A stretch of 64,000 nucleotides of DNA, taken from Allomuricauda ruestringensis DSM 13258. GTDB lineage: Bacteria; Bacteroidota; Bacteroidia; Flavobacteriales; Flavobacteriaceae. Shown here in pieces: positions 23,908-34,996 of this stretch. Each line of letters begins with the position of its first letter. Position 1 is the first letter of the stretch. Both the position numbers and the translations under genes were made by a program. The DNA is taken from the NCBI RefSeq assembly GCF_000224085.1, contig NC_015945.1, positions 682,001-746,000 of the forward strand, in the 5' to 3' direction. The notes beneath the pieces were generated by a model. That model was given only the letters and a program-made list of their open reading frames with translations. It ran no database searches and was not told the DNA's origin.

Positions 23908-25191
23908 TTATCTTTTTTCCAACGGAACAAAGCTTCTGAGGTTTTCCCCGATATAGACTTGTCTTGGTCTTCCAATAGGTTCTTTTCTAAGTCTCATTTC
24001 TCTCCATTGCGCAATCCATCCGGGCAATCTACCGAGAGCGAACATTACGGTAAACATTTCTGTGGGTATGCCCAAAGCGCGATAGATAATTCCTGAGTAG
24101 AAATCCACATTGGGGTATAGTTTTCTATCTACAAAGTAGCTGTCTTCCAAAGCTTCTTTTTCCAATCCTTTGGCAATGTCCAAAATAGGGTCTTCAATGC
24201 CTAAGTTGCCCAATACTTCGTCAGCTGATTTTTTAATGATCTTAGCCCTTGGATCAAAGTTTTTGTACACACGGTGTCCAAAGCCCATTAATCTGAATGG
24301 ATCATTCTTATCCTTGGCTTTGGCCATATATTTTTTTGTATCACCTCCGTCGGCTTCAATTGCTTCGAGCATTTCCAACACTGCTTGGTTGGCACCGCCG
24401 TGCAGTGGTCCCCAAAGTGCAGAAATACCTGCAGAAAGGGAAGCAAAAAGCCCGGCATGCGAAGAACCCACAATACGTACGGTTGATGTAGAGCAGTTTT
24501 GTTCGTGATCTGCATGTAGAATCAATAATTTGTCCAAGGCATCAATAGCAATCCTATCTCTCTTATACTCTTGGTTAGGTCTTTTGAACATCATCTTATG
24601 TATGTTCTCGACATAACCGAGGCTATCATCGCCATAATCCAAAGGAAGACCTTTTTTCTTACGCATGGTCCAAGCCACCAATACTGGGAACTTTGCCAAT
24701 ATACGAACAATGGAGTTGTACATGGCCGATTCGGATGACACATCTACACAAGATGGGTTAAAGGCCACCAATGCACTGGTTAATGAAGACAACACTCCCA
24801 TTGGGTGTGCCGATTTTGGAAAACCGTCCAAAATCTTCTTCATTTCCTCATCCACTTGCGACTCTTCTTTAATATCGCTATGGAATTTTTCCAGCTGCTC
24901 TTTGTTTGGCAATTCACCAAAAATCAAAAGATAGGCTACTTCTAAAAAGTCGGCTTTCTCGGCTAAATCTTCAATTGAATACCCCCGATACCTCAAGATT
25001 CCTTTCTCACCGTTTAGGAAGGTAATAGCACTTTCACACGATCCAGTATTTTTGTAACCGGGATCTATAGTCACCATTCCTGTTGAGGCCCTCAAGGTTT
25101 TAATATCTATGGCCAATTCATCTTCAGTACCTTTGATAACGGGGAATTCATATCTTTCTCCCCCATATTCGAGTATAGCTTTATCCGACAT
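23908..25191 (-). CDS. gltA: citrate synthase
   Basis: 427-residue type II citrate synthase, condensing oxaloacetate and acetyl-CoA at the entry of the TCA cycle. The active-site segments are visible: LILHADHEQNCSTSTVR, LWGPLHGGANQAVLEML and GFGHRVYKNFDPRA, plus the C-terminal PIGRPRQVYIG. The start MSDKAILEYGG at 25191 is chosen. A 24-codon upstream extension lacks the family's N-terminus. Confidence 0.97.
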   Translation of the reverse strand: MSDKAILEYGGERYEFPVIKGTEDELAIDIKTLRASTGMVTIDPGYKNTGSCESAITFLNGEKGILRYRGYSIEDLAEKADFLEVAYLLIFGELPNKEQLEKFHSDIKEESQVDEEMKKILDGFPKSAHPMGVLSSLTSALVAFNPSCVDVSSESAMYNSIVRILAKFPVLVAWTMRKKKGLPLDYGDDSLGYVENIHKMMFKRPNQEYKRDRIAIDALDKLLILHADHEQNCSTSTVRIVGSSHAGLFASLSAGISALWGPLHGGANQAVLEMLEAIEADGGDTKKYMAKAKDKNDPFRLMGFGHRVYKNFDPRAKIIKKSADEVLGNLGIEDPILDIAKGLEKEALEDSYFVDRKLYPNVDFYSGIIYRALGIPTEMFTVMFALGRLPGWIAQWREMRLRKEPIGRPRQVYIGENLRSFVPLEKR

Positions 25192-25310
25192 TTTATATTT
25201 TAATAGATTAGTAAAAATAGAAAGCGGAAAATACGAAAAAGCGCAACCATTAACAATTTCCAACCGCTATTTGTGTTGATATTAACGTGAAAACGATATA
25301 GAAAATTTGC

Positions 25311-26849
25311 TTAATCCAACTTGTAAAGTAGTTTGTAATATTGATCAACGGATTTCTCCCATGTGAAACGTTTTTTTCTTGCGGCGGCCTGTATTTTTTT
25401 CCAGGTCGGCTTATCATTTTCAAACACATCCAGAGCCATGTCCAAAGCTCCCAACATGTTTTTTATTTTTTCATCGTAACTGTCTCCGTCAAAGGCAAAA
25501 CCAGTTATCATATGGTCCACCGTATCCTTTAACCCTCCTGTGTGGTGCACCAAACAAGGATTTCCGTTTCGCATGGCCAACATTTGGCTGATGCCGCAGG
25601 GTTCAAAAAGGCTGGGCATAAAATATAGGTCGGATTCCAAATACATGGAATCGATGAGTTTTTCGGATTGACCGTTCGTAAAAATAAAGTTCTTGTGCTC
25701 GTAGCTCAACTTTCTAAAAAGTTCCTCATACTCCGGAGCACCTGTTCCCAATAGCATAAATATTCCATCCACCTTCTCCAAGTGTTTCAGGATTTCCACG
25801 AATGCCTCGGGCGAACGCATAAAAAAATAAAACTTTTGCTCCGTTAAACGTGCTACGCTGGATGCAATGAATTTTGGTCGTTCATCCACAAATGCCATAA
25901 TTTTTTCTCCTGTGTGCGCTAAAAAATCAGCTTTGTATTTTTTATCCTCTTGCTGTAGCCATCCGAACAATGCTTTGACCGTATTTCGGTAAATATTACC
26001 CTTCTTCTCTTTATTGATATTTTTGTAGTTACATCCATTTAAAATACCGAACAACCGTCCTTCTTGGTCTGCTTTTTGCAAATCCTTTTCCAATCCCTCA
26101 CCTCCAATAAATTCAGGGGGCGAACTTGGCAGCAGCACATCTTCTTTATAAGAAGGTGAAACGGTGTGTACGGCATCGGCAAAACGGATACCTACCGCCA
26201 TTAGGTTGATACAGTCCTGATACCTATAGTCCATCAATTTTTGATAATCCAAGGGCAGGTTGGGAAACCAGTTTTTTACGGATGAATAGTTTCCATCAAA
26301 AGGGCGTATTCCTTGAATGGCCAAATTATGAATGCTGTATACCGTCCTGATATCTTTTAGGTTGGTGTACTCGGGGTGATACTCCCTTAAAAACAATAAC
26401 AAACTGGAGTGCCAGTCGTGCAGATGCACTATATCCAAATCTCCAAACGCTCCCTGTTTTATGGCTTCTGCCACTGCTGTACAAAATATAACAAACTTAA
26501 TGGCATCGGTATAGAATGGTTCTTCTGGGTCATTATGATAAATGTGTGCAATATCTCCAGCCTCTATCTCTGGATGATGCAGTACATAGTGGAAAATATT
26601 TGGAAACTCCTTTTTGGGCTGTACTTCATACAATTCCGCAGTGGTTTTTATACCCCGCAGCGTAAAGTTTAACGTGGTTCTGGGCAATCCCCCTTTATGA
26701 AGCCTTGAATAAGCTGGCACCACTACGTGAACCTTGTCTCCCCGGTCCGAAATTTGTCTGGGCACATCGCGAACCACGTCGCCCATACCGCCTGCTTTAC
26801 AATTTTCCAAAGCATCGTTTTCGGCGGCAACAAAAAGAAAGTTATTCAT
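25311..26849 (-). CDS. glgA: glycogen/starch synthase (GT5)
   Basis: 512-residue GT-B glycosyltransferase transferring glucose from a nucleotide sugar to an alpha-1,4-glucan. The N-terminal catalytic domain begins FLFVAAENDALENCKAGGMGDVV, where KAGGMGDV corresponds to the KxGGL nucleotide-sugar site. VVHLHDWHSS-type and SIHNLAIQG segments follow. The C-terminal domain holds PSLFEPCGISQMLAMRNGNPCLVHHTGGLKDTV with the E-x7-E-like motif. No glgB or glgC neighbours it here, so pathway context is missing and the symbol is by family. Confidence 0.85.
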   Translation of the reverse strand: MNNFLFVAAENDALENCKAGGMGDVVRDVPRQISDRGDKVHVVVPAYSRLHKGGLPRTTLNFTLRGIKTTAELYEVQPKKEFPNIFHYVLHHPEIEAGDIAHIYHNDPEEPFYTDAIKFVIFCTAVAEAIKQGAFGDLDIVHLHDWHSSLLLFLREYHPEYTNLKDIRTVYSIHNLAIQGIRPFDGNYSSVKNWFPNLPLDYQKLMDYRYQDCINLMAVGIRFADAVHTVSPSYKEDVLLPSSPPEFIGGEGLEKDLQKADQEGRLFGILNGCNYKNINKEKKGNIYRNTVKALFGWLQQEDKKYKADFLAHTGEKIMAFVDERPKFIASSVARLTEQKFYFFMRSPEAFVEILKHLEKVDGIFMLLGTGAPEYEELFRKLSYEHKNFIFTNGQSEKLIDSMYLESDLYFMPSLFEPCGISQMLAMRNGNPCLVHHTGGLKDTVDHMITGFAFDGDSYDEKIKNMLGALDMALDVFENDKPTWKKIQAAARKKRFTWEKSVDQYYKLLYKLD

Positions 26850-26913
26850 GCAGGAGAATTTTAAGGTAGTTTAGTGAACCATTAAGTTAACCAAACTTTG
26901 TTATTGAAACAAA

Positions 26914-26946
26914 AAAAAGCCTTTCCCAAATGGGAAAGGCTTTTTG
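26914..26946 (-). terminator. intrinsic terminator of eno
   Basis: A 15-bp near-symmetric stem (26914-26928 with 26931-26945), AAAAAGCCTTTCCCA paired with its complement, and a T run on the minus strand. It lies 23 nt past the eno stop and separates it from the glycogen synthase gene. Confidence 0.92.
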
Positions 26947-26967
26947 TATGCTAAATAATTATTATGC

Positions 26968-28266
<1,299 letters not shown>

Positions 28267-28382
28267 TCAATGTTTTATAGTTGTGATTATTTGGGCTAAG
28301 ATACAAAAGGTGGCGTTTTTAACTCCATGATATTACACACAAAACGCACTTAATTGCTTAAAAACAAAACTATAACGTTTTA

Positions 28383-28542
28383 GAAACTGTTTAGAAATTT
28401 GTCAATTGTTTTCCTATGTCCCTTTTTCCGCATTTTTTCGTTATAATCTTGAACCGTAACCACGGCTATGCTTAAAAATTACGCCTCAAACTGCGAAAAA
28501 ATGGCTTATACCAATTCCAATCACAAATTCCTAAACAGGCTC
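28383..28542. repeat. MITE copy B, uninterrupted (160 bp)
   Basis: Terminal inverted repeats pair GAAACTGTTTAGAAATTTGT on the left with the complement of GAGCCTGTTTAGGAATTTGT on the right, flanked by TTA duplications at 28380-28382 and 28543-28545. An inner imperfect inverted repeat (CATTTTTTCG and CGAAAAAATG) extends the hairpin. No ORF inside. It matches the two halves of the IS110-split copy near 7.2-8.6 kb. The right-hand TTA is the complement of the carA stop codon. Confidence 0.88.
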
Positions 28543-29655
28543 TTAGTTTTTCCTAGCCTTGATCAAATCAAAGAACTGGTCGAACAGATAATCCGCATCG
28601 TGTGGACCTGGACTTGCTTCTGGGTGGTATTGTACCGAGAATACATCCTTGTTCTTCATTTTGATACCTGCCACCGTTTGATCGTTCAAATGGGTGTGGG
28701 TGATTTCCAACTCGGCATTGGCTTCTGTTTCTTCCCTATTTACCGAGAATCCGTGGTTTTGTGAGGTGATTTCCCCTTTCCCTGTGACCAAGTTTAGGAT
28801 AGGGTGGTTGATTCCTCTGTGCCCATTGTGCATTTTATAGGTGGAAACGCCATTGGCCAAGGCCAATACTTGGTGTCCCAAACAAATCCCGAACAATGGT
28901 TTGTTGGAAGCAATCATTTCTTTGGTGGCTGCCACGGCATCCGTCAGAGGTTCTGGGTCACCAGGTCCATTGGAAATAAAATATCCGTCCGGGTTCCATT
29001 CCTTCATTTCGCTGTAAGAAGTATTGTACGGGAATACTTTGATGTAGGCTCCTCGCTTTGCCAAGCTTCTCAAAATGTTCTTTTTGATTCCGATATCCAA
29101 AGCGGATATTTTGTATTCAGCATTTTCATCTCCGTAGAAATAGGGCTCGTTGGTGGACACTTTGGATGATAGTTCCAAGCCCTCCATACTCGGCACTTGG
29201 CTCAACTCTTTTTTTAGGGCATCAATGTCGTCCACTTTTGTGGAGATCAATGCATTCATGGCTCCATTATCCCTTATGTAGCTCACCAAAGCACGGGTGT
29301 CCACATCGGAAATGGCCAATAGGTTGTTCTTGTCCAAGAATTCCAAAAGACTCATTTTGGCATCCGGCCTCGAATATTCGTAACTGAAATTTTTACAGAT
29401 GAGACCTGCAATCTTTACAGAATCAGATTCCACTTCATCTTCGTGGGCACCATAATTACCAATGTGTGCATTGGTGGTCACCATTAACTGCCCATAATAA
29501 GATGGGTCGGTAAAAATCTCTTGGTAACCTGTCATCCCGGTATTGAAACATACTTCCCCTACCGCGGTGCCTTCTCTTCCTCCAACGGCCTTGCCATAAA
29601 ATATGGTTCCGTCAGCCAACAAAATCAACGCTTTTTTCTTTGTGTGATACTTCAT
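28543..29655 (-). CDS. carA: carbamoyl-phosphate synthase small subunit
   Basis: 370-residue glutaminase subunit supplying ammonia to CarB for carbamoyl phosphate, used in arginine and pyrimidine synthesis. The CPSase small-chain domain (LILADGTIFYGKAVG onward) is followed by a class I glutamine amidotransferase domain with nucleophile Cys in FGICLGHQVLALA and VQYHPEASPGPHD. The stop codon coincides with the target duplication of MITE copy B. carB is not adjacent. It is the last gene after the ribosomal block. Confidence 0.97.
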   Translation of the reverse strand: MKYHTKKKALILLADGTIFYGKAVGGREGTAVGEVCFNTGMTGYQEIFTDPSYYGQLMVTTNAHIGNYGAHEDEVESDSVKIAGLICKNFSYEYSRPDAKMSLLEFLDKNNLLAISDVDTRALVSYIRDNGAMNALISTKVDDIDALKKELSQVPSMEGLELSSKVSTNEPYFYGDENAEYKISALDIGIKKNILRSLAKRGAYIKVFPYNTSYSEMKEWNPDGYFISNGPGDPEPLTDAVAATKEMIASNKPLFGICLGHQVLALANGVSTYKMHNGHRGINHPILNLVTGKGEITSQNHGFSVNREETEANAELEITHTHLNDQTVAGIKMKNKDVFSVQYHPEASPGPHDADYLFDQFFDLIKARKN

Positions 29656-29692
29656 TTCGTGCTCTAGTTTCAGTTAAGATAAAAAAACATAA

Positions 29693-29724
29693 AAAAAGGA
29701 TAAGTTTTCACTTATCCTTTTTCC
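29693..29724 (-). terminator. intrinsic terminator of the ribosomal block
   Basis: A 13-bp stem, AAAAAGGATAAGT (29693-29705) with ACTTATCCTTTTT (29710-29722), and a T run on the minus strand. It lies 30 nt past the rplQ stop and ends the long ribosomal protein transcript ahead of carA. Confidence 0.92.
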
Positions 29725-29752
29725 TAAAATATAATAGTTAATAACATTCTTC

Positions 29753-30265
29753 TTATTCTTCAGAATCGTCAGTTTTAGTTTCTGCTGCTGGCGCTGGAGC
29801 AGGTGTTTCAGCTTTTTTAGCACCTCCGCCGCCTCTTCTACTTCTTCTGGTTGATTTCTTCTTCGGCTTGCCTGCGTTGTAAAGCTCGTTGAAATCCACC
29901 AGCTCGATCATTGCCATATCAGCGTTATCTCCCAAACGGTTACCCAATTTAATGATTCTTGTGTAACCTCCTGGTCTGTCACCTACTTTCTCAGCAACGG
30001 TGCTGAACAATTCTGTTACGGCCTCTTTACTTCTCAAGTTGCTGAAAACAACCCTTCTGTTGTGCGTACCTTTTTCGGTAGTCTGGTTGTTTTCGGTTTT
30101 TGCTTTAGTGATCAAAGGCTCTATAAACTGTTTCAACGCCTTGGCTTTTGCAACCGTGGTGTTGATTCTTTTATGCTCTATTAGGGAACTTCCCATATTG
30201 GCCAACATGGCCTTTCTGTGGGCGGCTGTTCTACCTAAGTGATTAAACTTCTTTCCGTGTCTCAT
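29753..30265 (-). CDS. rplQ: 50S ribosomal protein L17
   Basis: 170 residues. The first 120 or so are canonical L17 ([21 protein letters not shown] to [12 protein letters not shown]), near the polypeptide exit tunnel. A C-terminal extension of about 45 residues begins with basic [13 protein letters not shown] and ends in Ala/Pro/Glu/Asp-rich sequence; such tails are common in Bacteroidota. Last gene of the ribosomal block, 60 nt after rpoA, followed by a strong terminator. Confidence 0.97.
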   Translation of the reverse strand: MRHGKKFNHLGRTAAHRKAMLANMGSSLIEHKRINTTVAKAKALKQFIEPLITKAKTENNQTTEKGTHNRRVVFSNLRSKEAVTELFSTVAEKVGDRPGGYTRIIKLGNRLGDNADMAMIELVDFNELYNAGKPKKKSTRRSRRGGGGAKKAETPAPAPAAETKTDDSEE

Positions 30266-30325
30266 TGTTCTAAGTTATCATCTTGCTACCAAATCCCAAT
30301 CAATCAGGAGAGCAAAATATGATTA

Positions 30326-31318
30326 TTAATCTTTATCTAATTTGTATTTGGAAAGGTCCATACCAAATTGTAGGCCTTTGTTGATGACCAATTCTTCCAA
30401 TTCGGTCAATGATTTTTTTCCGAAGTTTCTGAACTTCATCAAATCGTTTTTGTTGAAGGAAACCAAATCTCCCAAAGTATCCACTTCGGCAGCTTTAAGA
30501 CAGTTCAATGCCCTTACGGACAAGTCCATGTCTACCAACTTGGTCTTTAACAACTGGCGCATGTGCAATGATTCTTCATCGTAGGTCTCGGTCTGAGCAA
30601 TTTCATCAGCCTCAAGGGTGATACGCTCATCGGAGAACAACATAAAGTGGTGAATCAATACTTTAGCGGCCTCGGTCAAGGCATCTTTTGGGTGAATGGA
30701 ACCATCGGTGATGATTTCGAAAACCAATTTTTCATAATCGGTCTTTTGTTCTACCCTAAAGTTTTCGATGCTATATTTTACATTCTTTACAGGAGTGTAA
30801 ACAGAATCGACCGCAATGCTTCCCAATGGGGCATTGGATTTTTTGTTTTCTTCTGCAGGAACATAACCACGACCTTTTTCGATTACGATTTCCATGTTGA
30901 TGCTCACTTTGGGGTCCATGTTGCAGATTACCAAATCTGGGTTCAACACTTGGTATCCCGAAATGAACTTTTGGAAATCACCGGCGGTCATTTGTTCTTT
31001 TCCACTTACGGAAATAGAGACAGTTTCGCTCTCAACATCATCAATCTGTCTTTTAAACCTAACTTGTTTAAGGTTAAGGATAATTTCGGTGACGTCTTCA
31101 ACAACGCCGGAAATAACAGAAAATTCATGTTCAACTCCATCTATGCGCACAGAAGTGATGGCAAAACCTTCCAAAGAGGAAAGTAATACCCTTCTCAGCG
31201 CATTCCCAACTGTTAATCCATAACCAGGTTCCAAAGGGCGAAATTCAAATTTCCCTTCGAAATCTGTTGAATCGATCATTATAACTTTATCGGGCTTCTG
31301 AAAATTAAGTAATGCCAT
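30326..31318 (-). CDS. rpoA: RNA polymerase alpha subunit
   Basis: 330 residues with the N-terminal dimerisation domain ([37 protein letters not shown]) and the C-terminal domain binding UP elements and activators ([32 protein letters not shown]), joined by a flexible linker near residue 240. Normal length. It sits between rpsD and rplQ, as in the alpha operon of most bacteria. Confidence 0.98.
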   Translation of the reverse strand: MALLNFQKPDKVIMIDSTDFEGKFEFRPLEPGYGLTVGNALRRVLLSSLEGFAITSVRIDGVEHEFSVISGVVEDVTEIILNLKQVRFKRQIDDVESETVSISVSGKEQMTAGDFQKFISGYQVLNPDLVICNMDPKVSINMEIVIEKGRGYVPAEENKKSNAPLGSIAVDSVYTPVKNVKYSIENFRVEQKTDYEKLVFEIITDGSIHPKDALTEAAKVLIHHFMLFSDERITLEADEIAQTETYDEESLHMRQLLKTKLVDMDLSVRALNCLKAAEVDTLGDLVSFNKNDLMKFRNFGKKSLTELEELVINKGLQFGMDLSKYKLDKD

Positions 31319-31339
31319 AATTGGATTAATGTTGAATTC

Positions 31340-31945
31340 TTATTTAGAGTATAATTCGACAATCAGCTGCTCCTTGATGTTCTCAGGGATCTGAAGTCTT
31401 TCTGGGACGGCAACAAATGTACCTTCTTTCTTTTCAGAGTTCCATGTAATCCATTCGTAAACACTGCTATTGTTAGCCAACGAGTCTACAATGGATTGTA
31501 CGGATTTGGATTTTTCCCTAACACCAACAACATCGCCTGCCTTTAGTGAATAGGACGGAATGTTTACTACCTCTCCGTTTACGGTAATATGACGGTGCGA
31601 TACCAATTGACGGGCTCCTCTTCTTGATGGGGAAATTCCCATTCTGTACACTACATTGTCCAAGCGGGATTCGCACAATTGAAGCAAGATTTCACCAGCA
31701 ACACCTTCTTTTCTTTTGGCTTGAGCAAAAAGATTACGGAATTGCTTTTCTAATATACCATAAGTATATTTTGCTTTTTGCTTCTCCATCAACTGGATTG
31801 CATATTCTGACTTTTTACCACGGCGTCTGTTGTTACCGTGTTGTCCTGGAGGGTAATTTTTCTTTTCGAAAGCTTTGTCGTCTCCGAAAATCGCTTCTCC
31901 AAACTTTCTAGCGATCTTTGATTTTGGTCCTGTATATCTTGCCAT
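31340..31945 (-). CDS. rpsD: 30S ribosomal protein S4
   Basis: 201 residues, a primary 16S rRNA binder nucleating the 30S body and, in enterobacteria, autoregulating its operon. [17 protein letters not shown] is followed by [22 protein letters not shown] and the S4 RNA-binding domain ([34 protein letters not shown]). It lacks the N-terminal zinc cysteines of some S4 forms. The 109-nt gap upstream holds two small hairpins. Confidence 0.98.
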   Translation of the reverse strand: MARYTGPKSKIARKFGEAIFGDDKAFEKKNYPPGQHGNNRRRGKKSEYAIQLMEKQKAKYTYGILEKQFRNLFAQAKRKEGVAGEILLQLCESRLDNVVYRMGISPSRRGARQLVSHRHITVNGEVVNIPSYSLKAGDVVGVREKSKSVQSIVDSLANNSSVYEWITWNSEKKEGTFVAVPERLQIPENIKEQLIVELYSK

Positions 31946-32004
31946 CTTCTTTTAGTTTGAAAGTGCGATTATGAATTAAGGCTTATCCTTCGATAATCTA
32001 ACTG

Positions 32005-32031
32005 CACCTTCGGGTGAAGACCCTTTTTGGG
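32005..32031 (-). promoter_or_regulatory. paired hairpins in the rpsK-rpsD spacer
   Basis: The unusually long 109-nt spacer before rpsD contains CACC-TTCG-GGTG (32005-32016) and CCC-TTTTT-GGG (32021-32031), adjacent on the leader. Such structures could bind S4 for translational feedback, by analogy with the E. coli alpha operon, but no sequence match to a known S4 site was made. Confidence 0.3.
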
Positions 32032-32054
32032 GGCCATTAATCTATTTGTGATTA

Positions 32055-32447
32055 TTAAACTCTTCTTCTTTTAGGGGGTCTACAACCATTGTGTGGAAGT
32101 GGGGTAACATCTACAATCTCCGTTACCTCGATACCCGAGTTGTGAATGGAACGGATAGCAGATTCCCTTCCGTTACCTGGTCCTTTTACATACACCTTCA
32201 CTTTTCTCAATCCTGCTTCGTGAGCCACCTTGGCACAATCCTCTGCTGCTATCTGGGCAGCGTAAGGAGTGTTCTTTTTAGAGCCTCGGAATCCCATTTT
32301 TCCAGCGGAAGACCATGAAATAACATCACCTTTCTTATTGGTAAGTGAAATAATGATGTTGTTGAAAGATGCAACAACGTGCGCCTCTCCGGTAGATTCT
32401 ACGACTACTTTGCGCTTTTTAGCTGTTTTAGTACTTGCCTTTGCCAT
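32055..32447 (-). CDS. rpsK: 30S ribosomal protein S11
   Basis: 130 residues, a platform protein near the mRNA exit and the Shine-Dalgarno helix. Typical segments are [30 protein letters not shown], the [15 protein letters not shown] helix and the basic tail [18 protein letters not shown]. The 12-nt spacing after rpsM fits one transcript. Length is normal for the family. Confidence 0.98.
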   Translation of the reverse strand: MAKASTKTAKKRKVVVESTGEAHVVASFNNIIISLTNKKGDVISWSSAGKMGFRGSKKNTPYAAQIAAEDCAKVAHEAGLRKVKVYVKGPGNGRESAIRSIHNSGIEVTEIVDVTPLPHNGCRPPKRRRV

Positions 32448-32459
32448 ACTACCTACTTA

Positions 32460-32834
32460 TTATTTAGTTGCTTTTTTCTTGTTGGCAACTGTTTTTCTTT
32501 TTCCTTTTCTGGTCCTAGAGTTATTTTTGGTACGTTGACCTCTTAATGGCAATCCTGATCTGTGACGAATTCCACGGTAACAACCAATGTCCATCAAACG
32601 TTTGATGTTCATTGAGGTTTCTGAGCGAAGTTCACCTTCAATTGTGTAAGCTCCAACAGCTTCCCTGATTTTTCCGATTTCATCATCGGTCCAATCCGAA
32701 ACTTTGGTATCTTCACTTACTTGGGCTGCTGCCAAAATTTCTTGCGCCCTACTTTTACCTATACCGAAGATGTAGGTAAGCGAAATAACGCCACGCTTTT
32801 GTTTAGGTATATCTACCCCTGCAATTCTTGCCAT
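32460..32834 (-). CDS. rpsM: 30S ribosomal protein S13
   Basis: 124 residues, a head protein contacting L5 and P-site t[29 protein letters not shown] opens the helix-two-turn-helix part, followed by [39 protein letters not shown] and a Lys-rich tail that reaches the tRNA. The gene starts 2 nt after the rpmJ stop. Normal length. Confidence 0.98.
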   Translation of the reverse strand: MARIAGVDIPKQKRGVISLTYIFGIGKSRAQEILAAAQVSEDTKVSDWTDDEIGKIREAVGAYTIEGELRSETSMNIKRLMDIGCYRGIRHRSGLPLRGQRTKNNSRTRKGKRKTVANKKKATK

Positions 32835-32836
32835 AA

Positions 32837-32953
32837 TTACCCTTGTCTTTGTTTAAATCTAGGATTCTTTTTGTTGATTACGTACAATCTGCCCTTTCTG
32901 CGAACAATCTTGCAGTCGGCACTTCTCTTCTTTATTGATGCTCTTACTTTCAT
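32837..32953 (-). CDS. rpmJ: 50S ribosomal protein L36 (zinc-free form)
   Basis: 38-residue protein starting [19 protein letters not shown] and ending [12 protein letters not shown], positioned between infA and rpsM as usual. Of the zinc ligands in C+ forms (C..C, C, H), only one Cys remains: the others are Ser/Arg, Asn and Phe. It is therefore the C- type, which folds without zinc. The gene is short but unmistakable from sequence and context. Confidence 0.95.
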   Translation of the reverse strand: MKVRASIKKRSADCKIVRRKGRLYVINKKNPRFKQRQG

Positions 32954-32957
32954 GTAA

Positions 32958-33173
32958 CTAGTATCTATAAGTAATTCTTGCTTTTGTTAAATCGTATGGA
33001 CTCATCTCCAACTTTACTTTATCCCCAGGAAGCAGCTTAATGTAGTGCATACGCATTTTCCCGGAAATGTGCGCCGTTACCACGTGCCCATTTTCTAATT
33101 CTACCCTGAACATTGCATTAGACAATGCTTCAATAATAGTCCCATCTTGTTCTATTGCTGGTTGCTTTGCCAT
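32958..33173 (-). CDS. infA: translation initiation factor IF-1
   Basis: 71-residue S1/OB-fold protein that occupies the A site during initiation. [30 protein letters not shown] is followed by [30 protein letters not shown] and [10 protein letters not shown], an almost canonical IF-1. It starts 3 nt after the secY stop and lies just before rpmJ, so all three are translated from one message. Confidence 0.98.
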   Translation of the reverse strand: MAKQPAIEQDGTIIEALSNAMFRVELENGHVVTAHISGKMRMHYIKLLPGDKVKLEMSPYDLTKARITYRY

Positions 33174-33176
33174 AAA

Positions 33177-34520
33177 TTATGCTACTTTTCTGTTTTTACC
33201 GGTTTTCATTAAGCCGTCGTAATGCCTGTTCAACAAATAAGAGTTTACTTGCTGTACAGTATCTATTGCTACACCAACCATAATCAATAGTGATGTACCT
33301 CCATAAAACAATGCCCAACCGGCCTGTACATCCATCAATTTTACAACAACTGCGGGCAACACGGCCAACATTGCCAAAAAGACGGAACCAGGTAATGTGA
33401 TCAAGGACATTATCTTGTCCAAATAGTTTCCTGTTTCTTTTCCTGGACGTATGCCCGGGATGAAACCACCACTTCTCTTCAGATCATCTGCCATTTTGTT
33501 GGTGGGCACGGTGATCGCTGTATAGAAATATGTGAATATTATAATCAATACTGCAAATAGGATGTTGTAGGCCAATCCAAAAATATCGGCGAACTGTACT
33601 TCCATCCACTGACCTGCAGCTGTATCGTTAAATGTTCTACCTATTAAACTTGGTGCGAACATAATAGCCTGTGCAAAGATAATGGGCATTACTCCAGATG
33701 CATTCAACTTAAGTGGAATGTACTGACGTGCTCCCATAACGTTCTTTTCGTATCCGCCAGAAGCTGTTCTTCTTGCGTACTGAACCGGAATTTGTCTAAC
33801 TGCCATTGTTAGGTAAACACTGGCCAAGATTACCAAGAACCAAACTATCACCTCAATCAACATGAACATGATTCCTCCTGTGTTGTTGGTGGTTCTTGAA
33901 ACAAATTCTTGCGCAAATGCCTGTGGCAATGTTGCAATGATTCCCACCATAATCAATAGGGATATACCGTTTCCGATACCCTTGTCGGTGATTTTTTCAC
34001 CCAACCACATGGCAAACACACATCCTGTTACCAATATGATAACAGCTGGAACGATAAAATCCAAACCTTTACCCAAAACAAATGCACTATCTGGCACACC
34101 TAAGGCACCAAGACCGTACAGATATGCCGGGGCTTGAACAATACAGATACCGATGGTTAACCAACGGGTAATCTGATTGATGGTTTTTCTACCACTTTCG
34201 CCTTCCTTTTGTAGTTTTTGAAGATAAGGAATTGCAATTCCCATCAACTGTACCACAATGGATGCGGAGATGTAGGGCATAATACCCAAAGCGAATACCG
34301 AGGCATTCGCAAAAGCACCACCCGTAAAAGCATTAAGAATTCCCAAGATACCGTTTTCAGTCTGCGAGGATAATTCCGCCAATTGGGTAGTATCAATACC
34401 AGGAAGAACAACTTGAGCTCCAAATCGGTAAACCAATAATAGTCCCAATGTAAGGATGATACGTTGTCTCAGTTCATCAATCTTCCAGATATTTGATATG
34501 GTCTCAATAAATTTCTTCAT
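33177..34520 (-). CDS. secY: preprotein translocase subunit SecY
   Basis: 447-residue channel protein of the Sec translocon, with ten predicted membrane helices. The N-terminus has WKIDELRQRIILTLGLLLVYRFGAQVVLPGI, and the plug region follows with NAFTGGAFANASVFALGIMPYISASI. The cytoplasmic loop RRTASGGYEKNVMGARQYIPLKLNASGVMPIIFA and a basic C-terminus are also visible. It lies between rplO and infA as in the spc operon. Confidence 0.98.
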   Translation of the reverse strand: MKKFIETISNIWKIDELRQRIILTLGLLLVYRFGAQVVLPGIDTTQLAELSSQTENGILGILNAFTGGAFANASVFALGIMPYISASIVVQLMGIAIPYLQKLQKEGESGRKTINQITRWLTIGICIVQAPAYLYGLGALGVPDSAFVLGKGLDFIVPAVIILVTGCVFAMWLGEKITDKGIGNGISLLIMVGIIATLPQAFAQEFVSRTTNNTGGIMFMLIEVIVWFLVILASVYLTMAVRQIPVQYARRTASGGYEKNVMGARQYIPLKLNASGVMPIIFAQAIMFAPSLIGRTFNDTAAGQWMEVQFADIFGLAYNILFAVLIIIFTYFYTAITVPTNKMADDLKRSGGFIPGIRPGKETGNYLDKIMSLITLPGSVFLAMLAVLPAVVVKLMDVQAGWALFYGGTSLLIMVGVAIDTVQQVNSYLLNRHYDGLMKTGKNRKVA

Positions 34521-34530
34521 GCTATATGTC

Positions 34531-34983
34531 TTATAAACTTATTGCTTCACCTCCTGCTGACTCGATGGCAGCTTTTGCGGAAGCAGTAAATTTATGTACC
34601 GATACTTTAAGAGATGATTTCAATTCACCATCGCCCAAAATCTTTACCAAATCGTTTTTGTGGGCCAAACCGTTTTCAATAAGTGTTTCCAAAGTAACTT
34701 CTTTTTTCACAGCACCTTTGTCCACCAATTCCTGAAGTTTGCCCAAATTGATACCTGTGTACTCTTTTCTGTTCATGTTGGTGAAACCGAACTTGGGTAC
34801 ACGTCTTTGCAATGGCATCTGACCACCTTCAAAACCAATTTTTTTGGAATATCCAGATCTAGACTTGGCTCCTTTGTGCCCACGGGTAGAAGTGCCTCCT
34901 TTGCCGGAACCTTCTCCTCGTCCTACACGTTTTCCTTCTTTGTGCACAGCGCCATCCGCTGGTTTTAGATTATTCAAATCCAT
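34531..34983 (-). CDS. rplO: 50S ribosomal protein L15
   Basis: 150 residues. The Gly/Arg/Lys-rich N-terminus (KRVGRGEGSGKGGTSTRGHKGAKSRSG) threads into 23S rRNA, and the globular C-terminus has FTNMNRKEYTGINLGKLQELV and VHKFTASAKAAIESAGG. Placed between rpmD and secY, 10 nt ahead of the latter. Normal length. Confidence 0.98.
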   Translation of the reverse strand: MDLNNLKPADGAVHKEGKRVGRGEGSGKGGTSTRGHKGAKSRSGYSKKIGFEGGQMPLQRRVPKFGFTNMNRKEYTGINLGKLQELVDKGAVKKEVTLETLIENGLAHKNDLVKILGDGELKSSLKVSVHKFTASAKAAIESAGGEAISL

Positions 34984-34996
34984 GTGCCTTTATATT

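Noticed and set aside
25192..25263. N-terminal extension of citrate synthase
   Set aside because: The extra residues do not resemble citrate synthase, and MSDKAILEYGG is the usual start in relatives.
30647..31186. 179-codon ORF antisense to rpoA
   Set aside because: rpoA is unmistakable and the antisense reading has no recognisable protein features.
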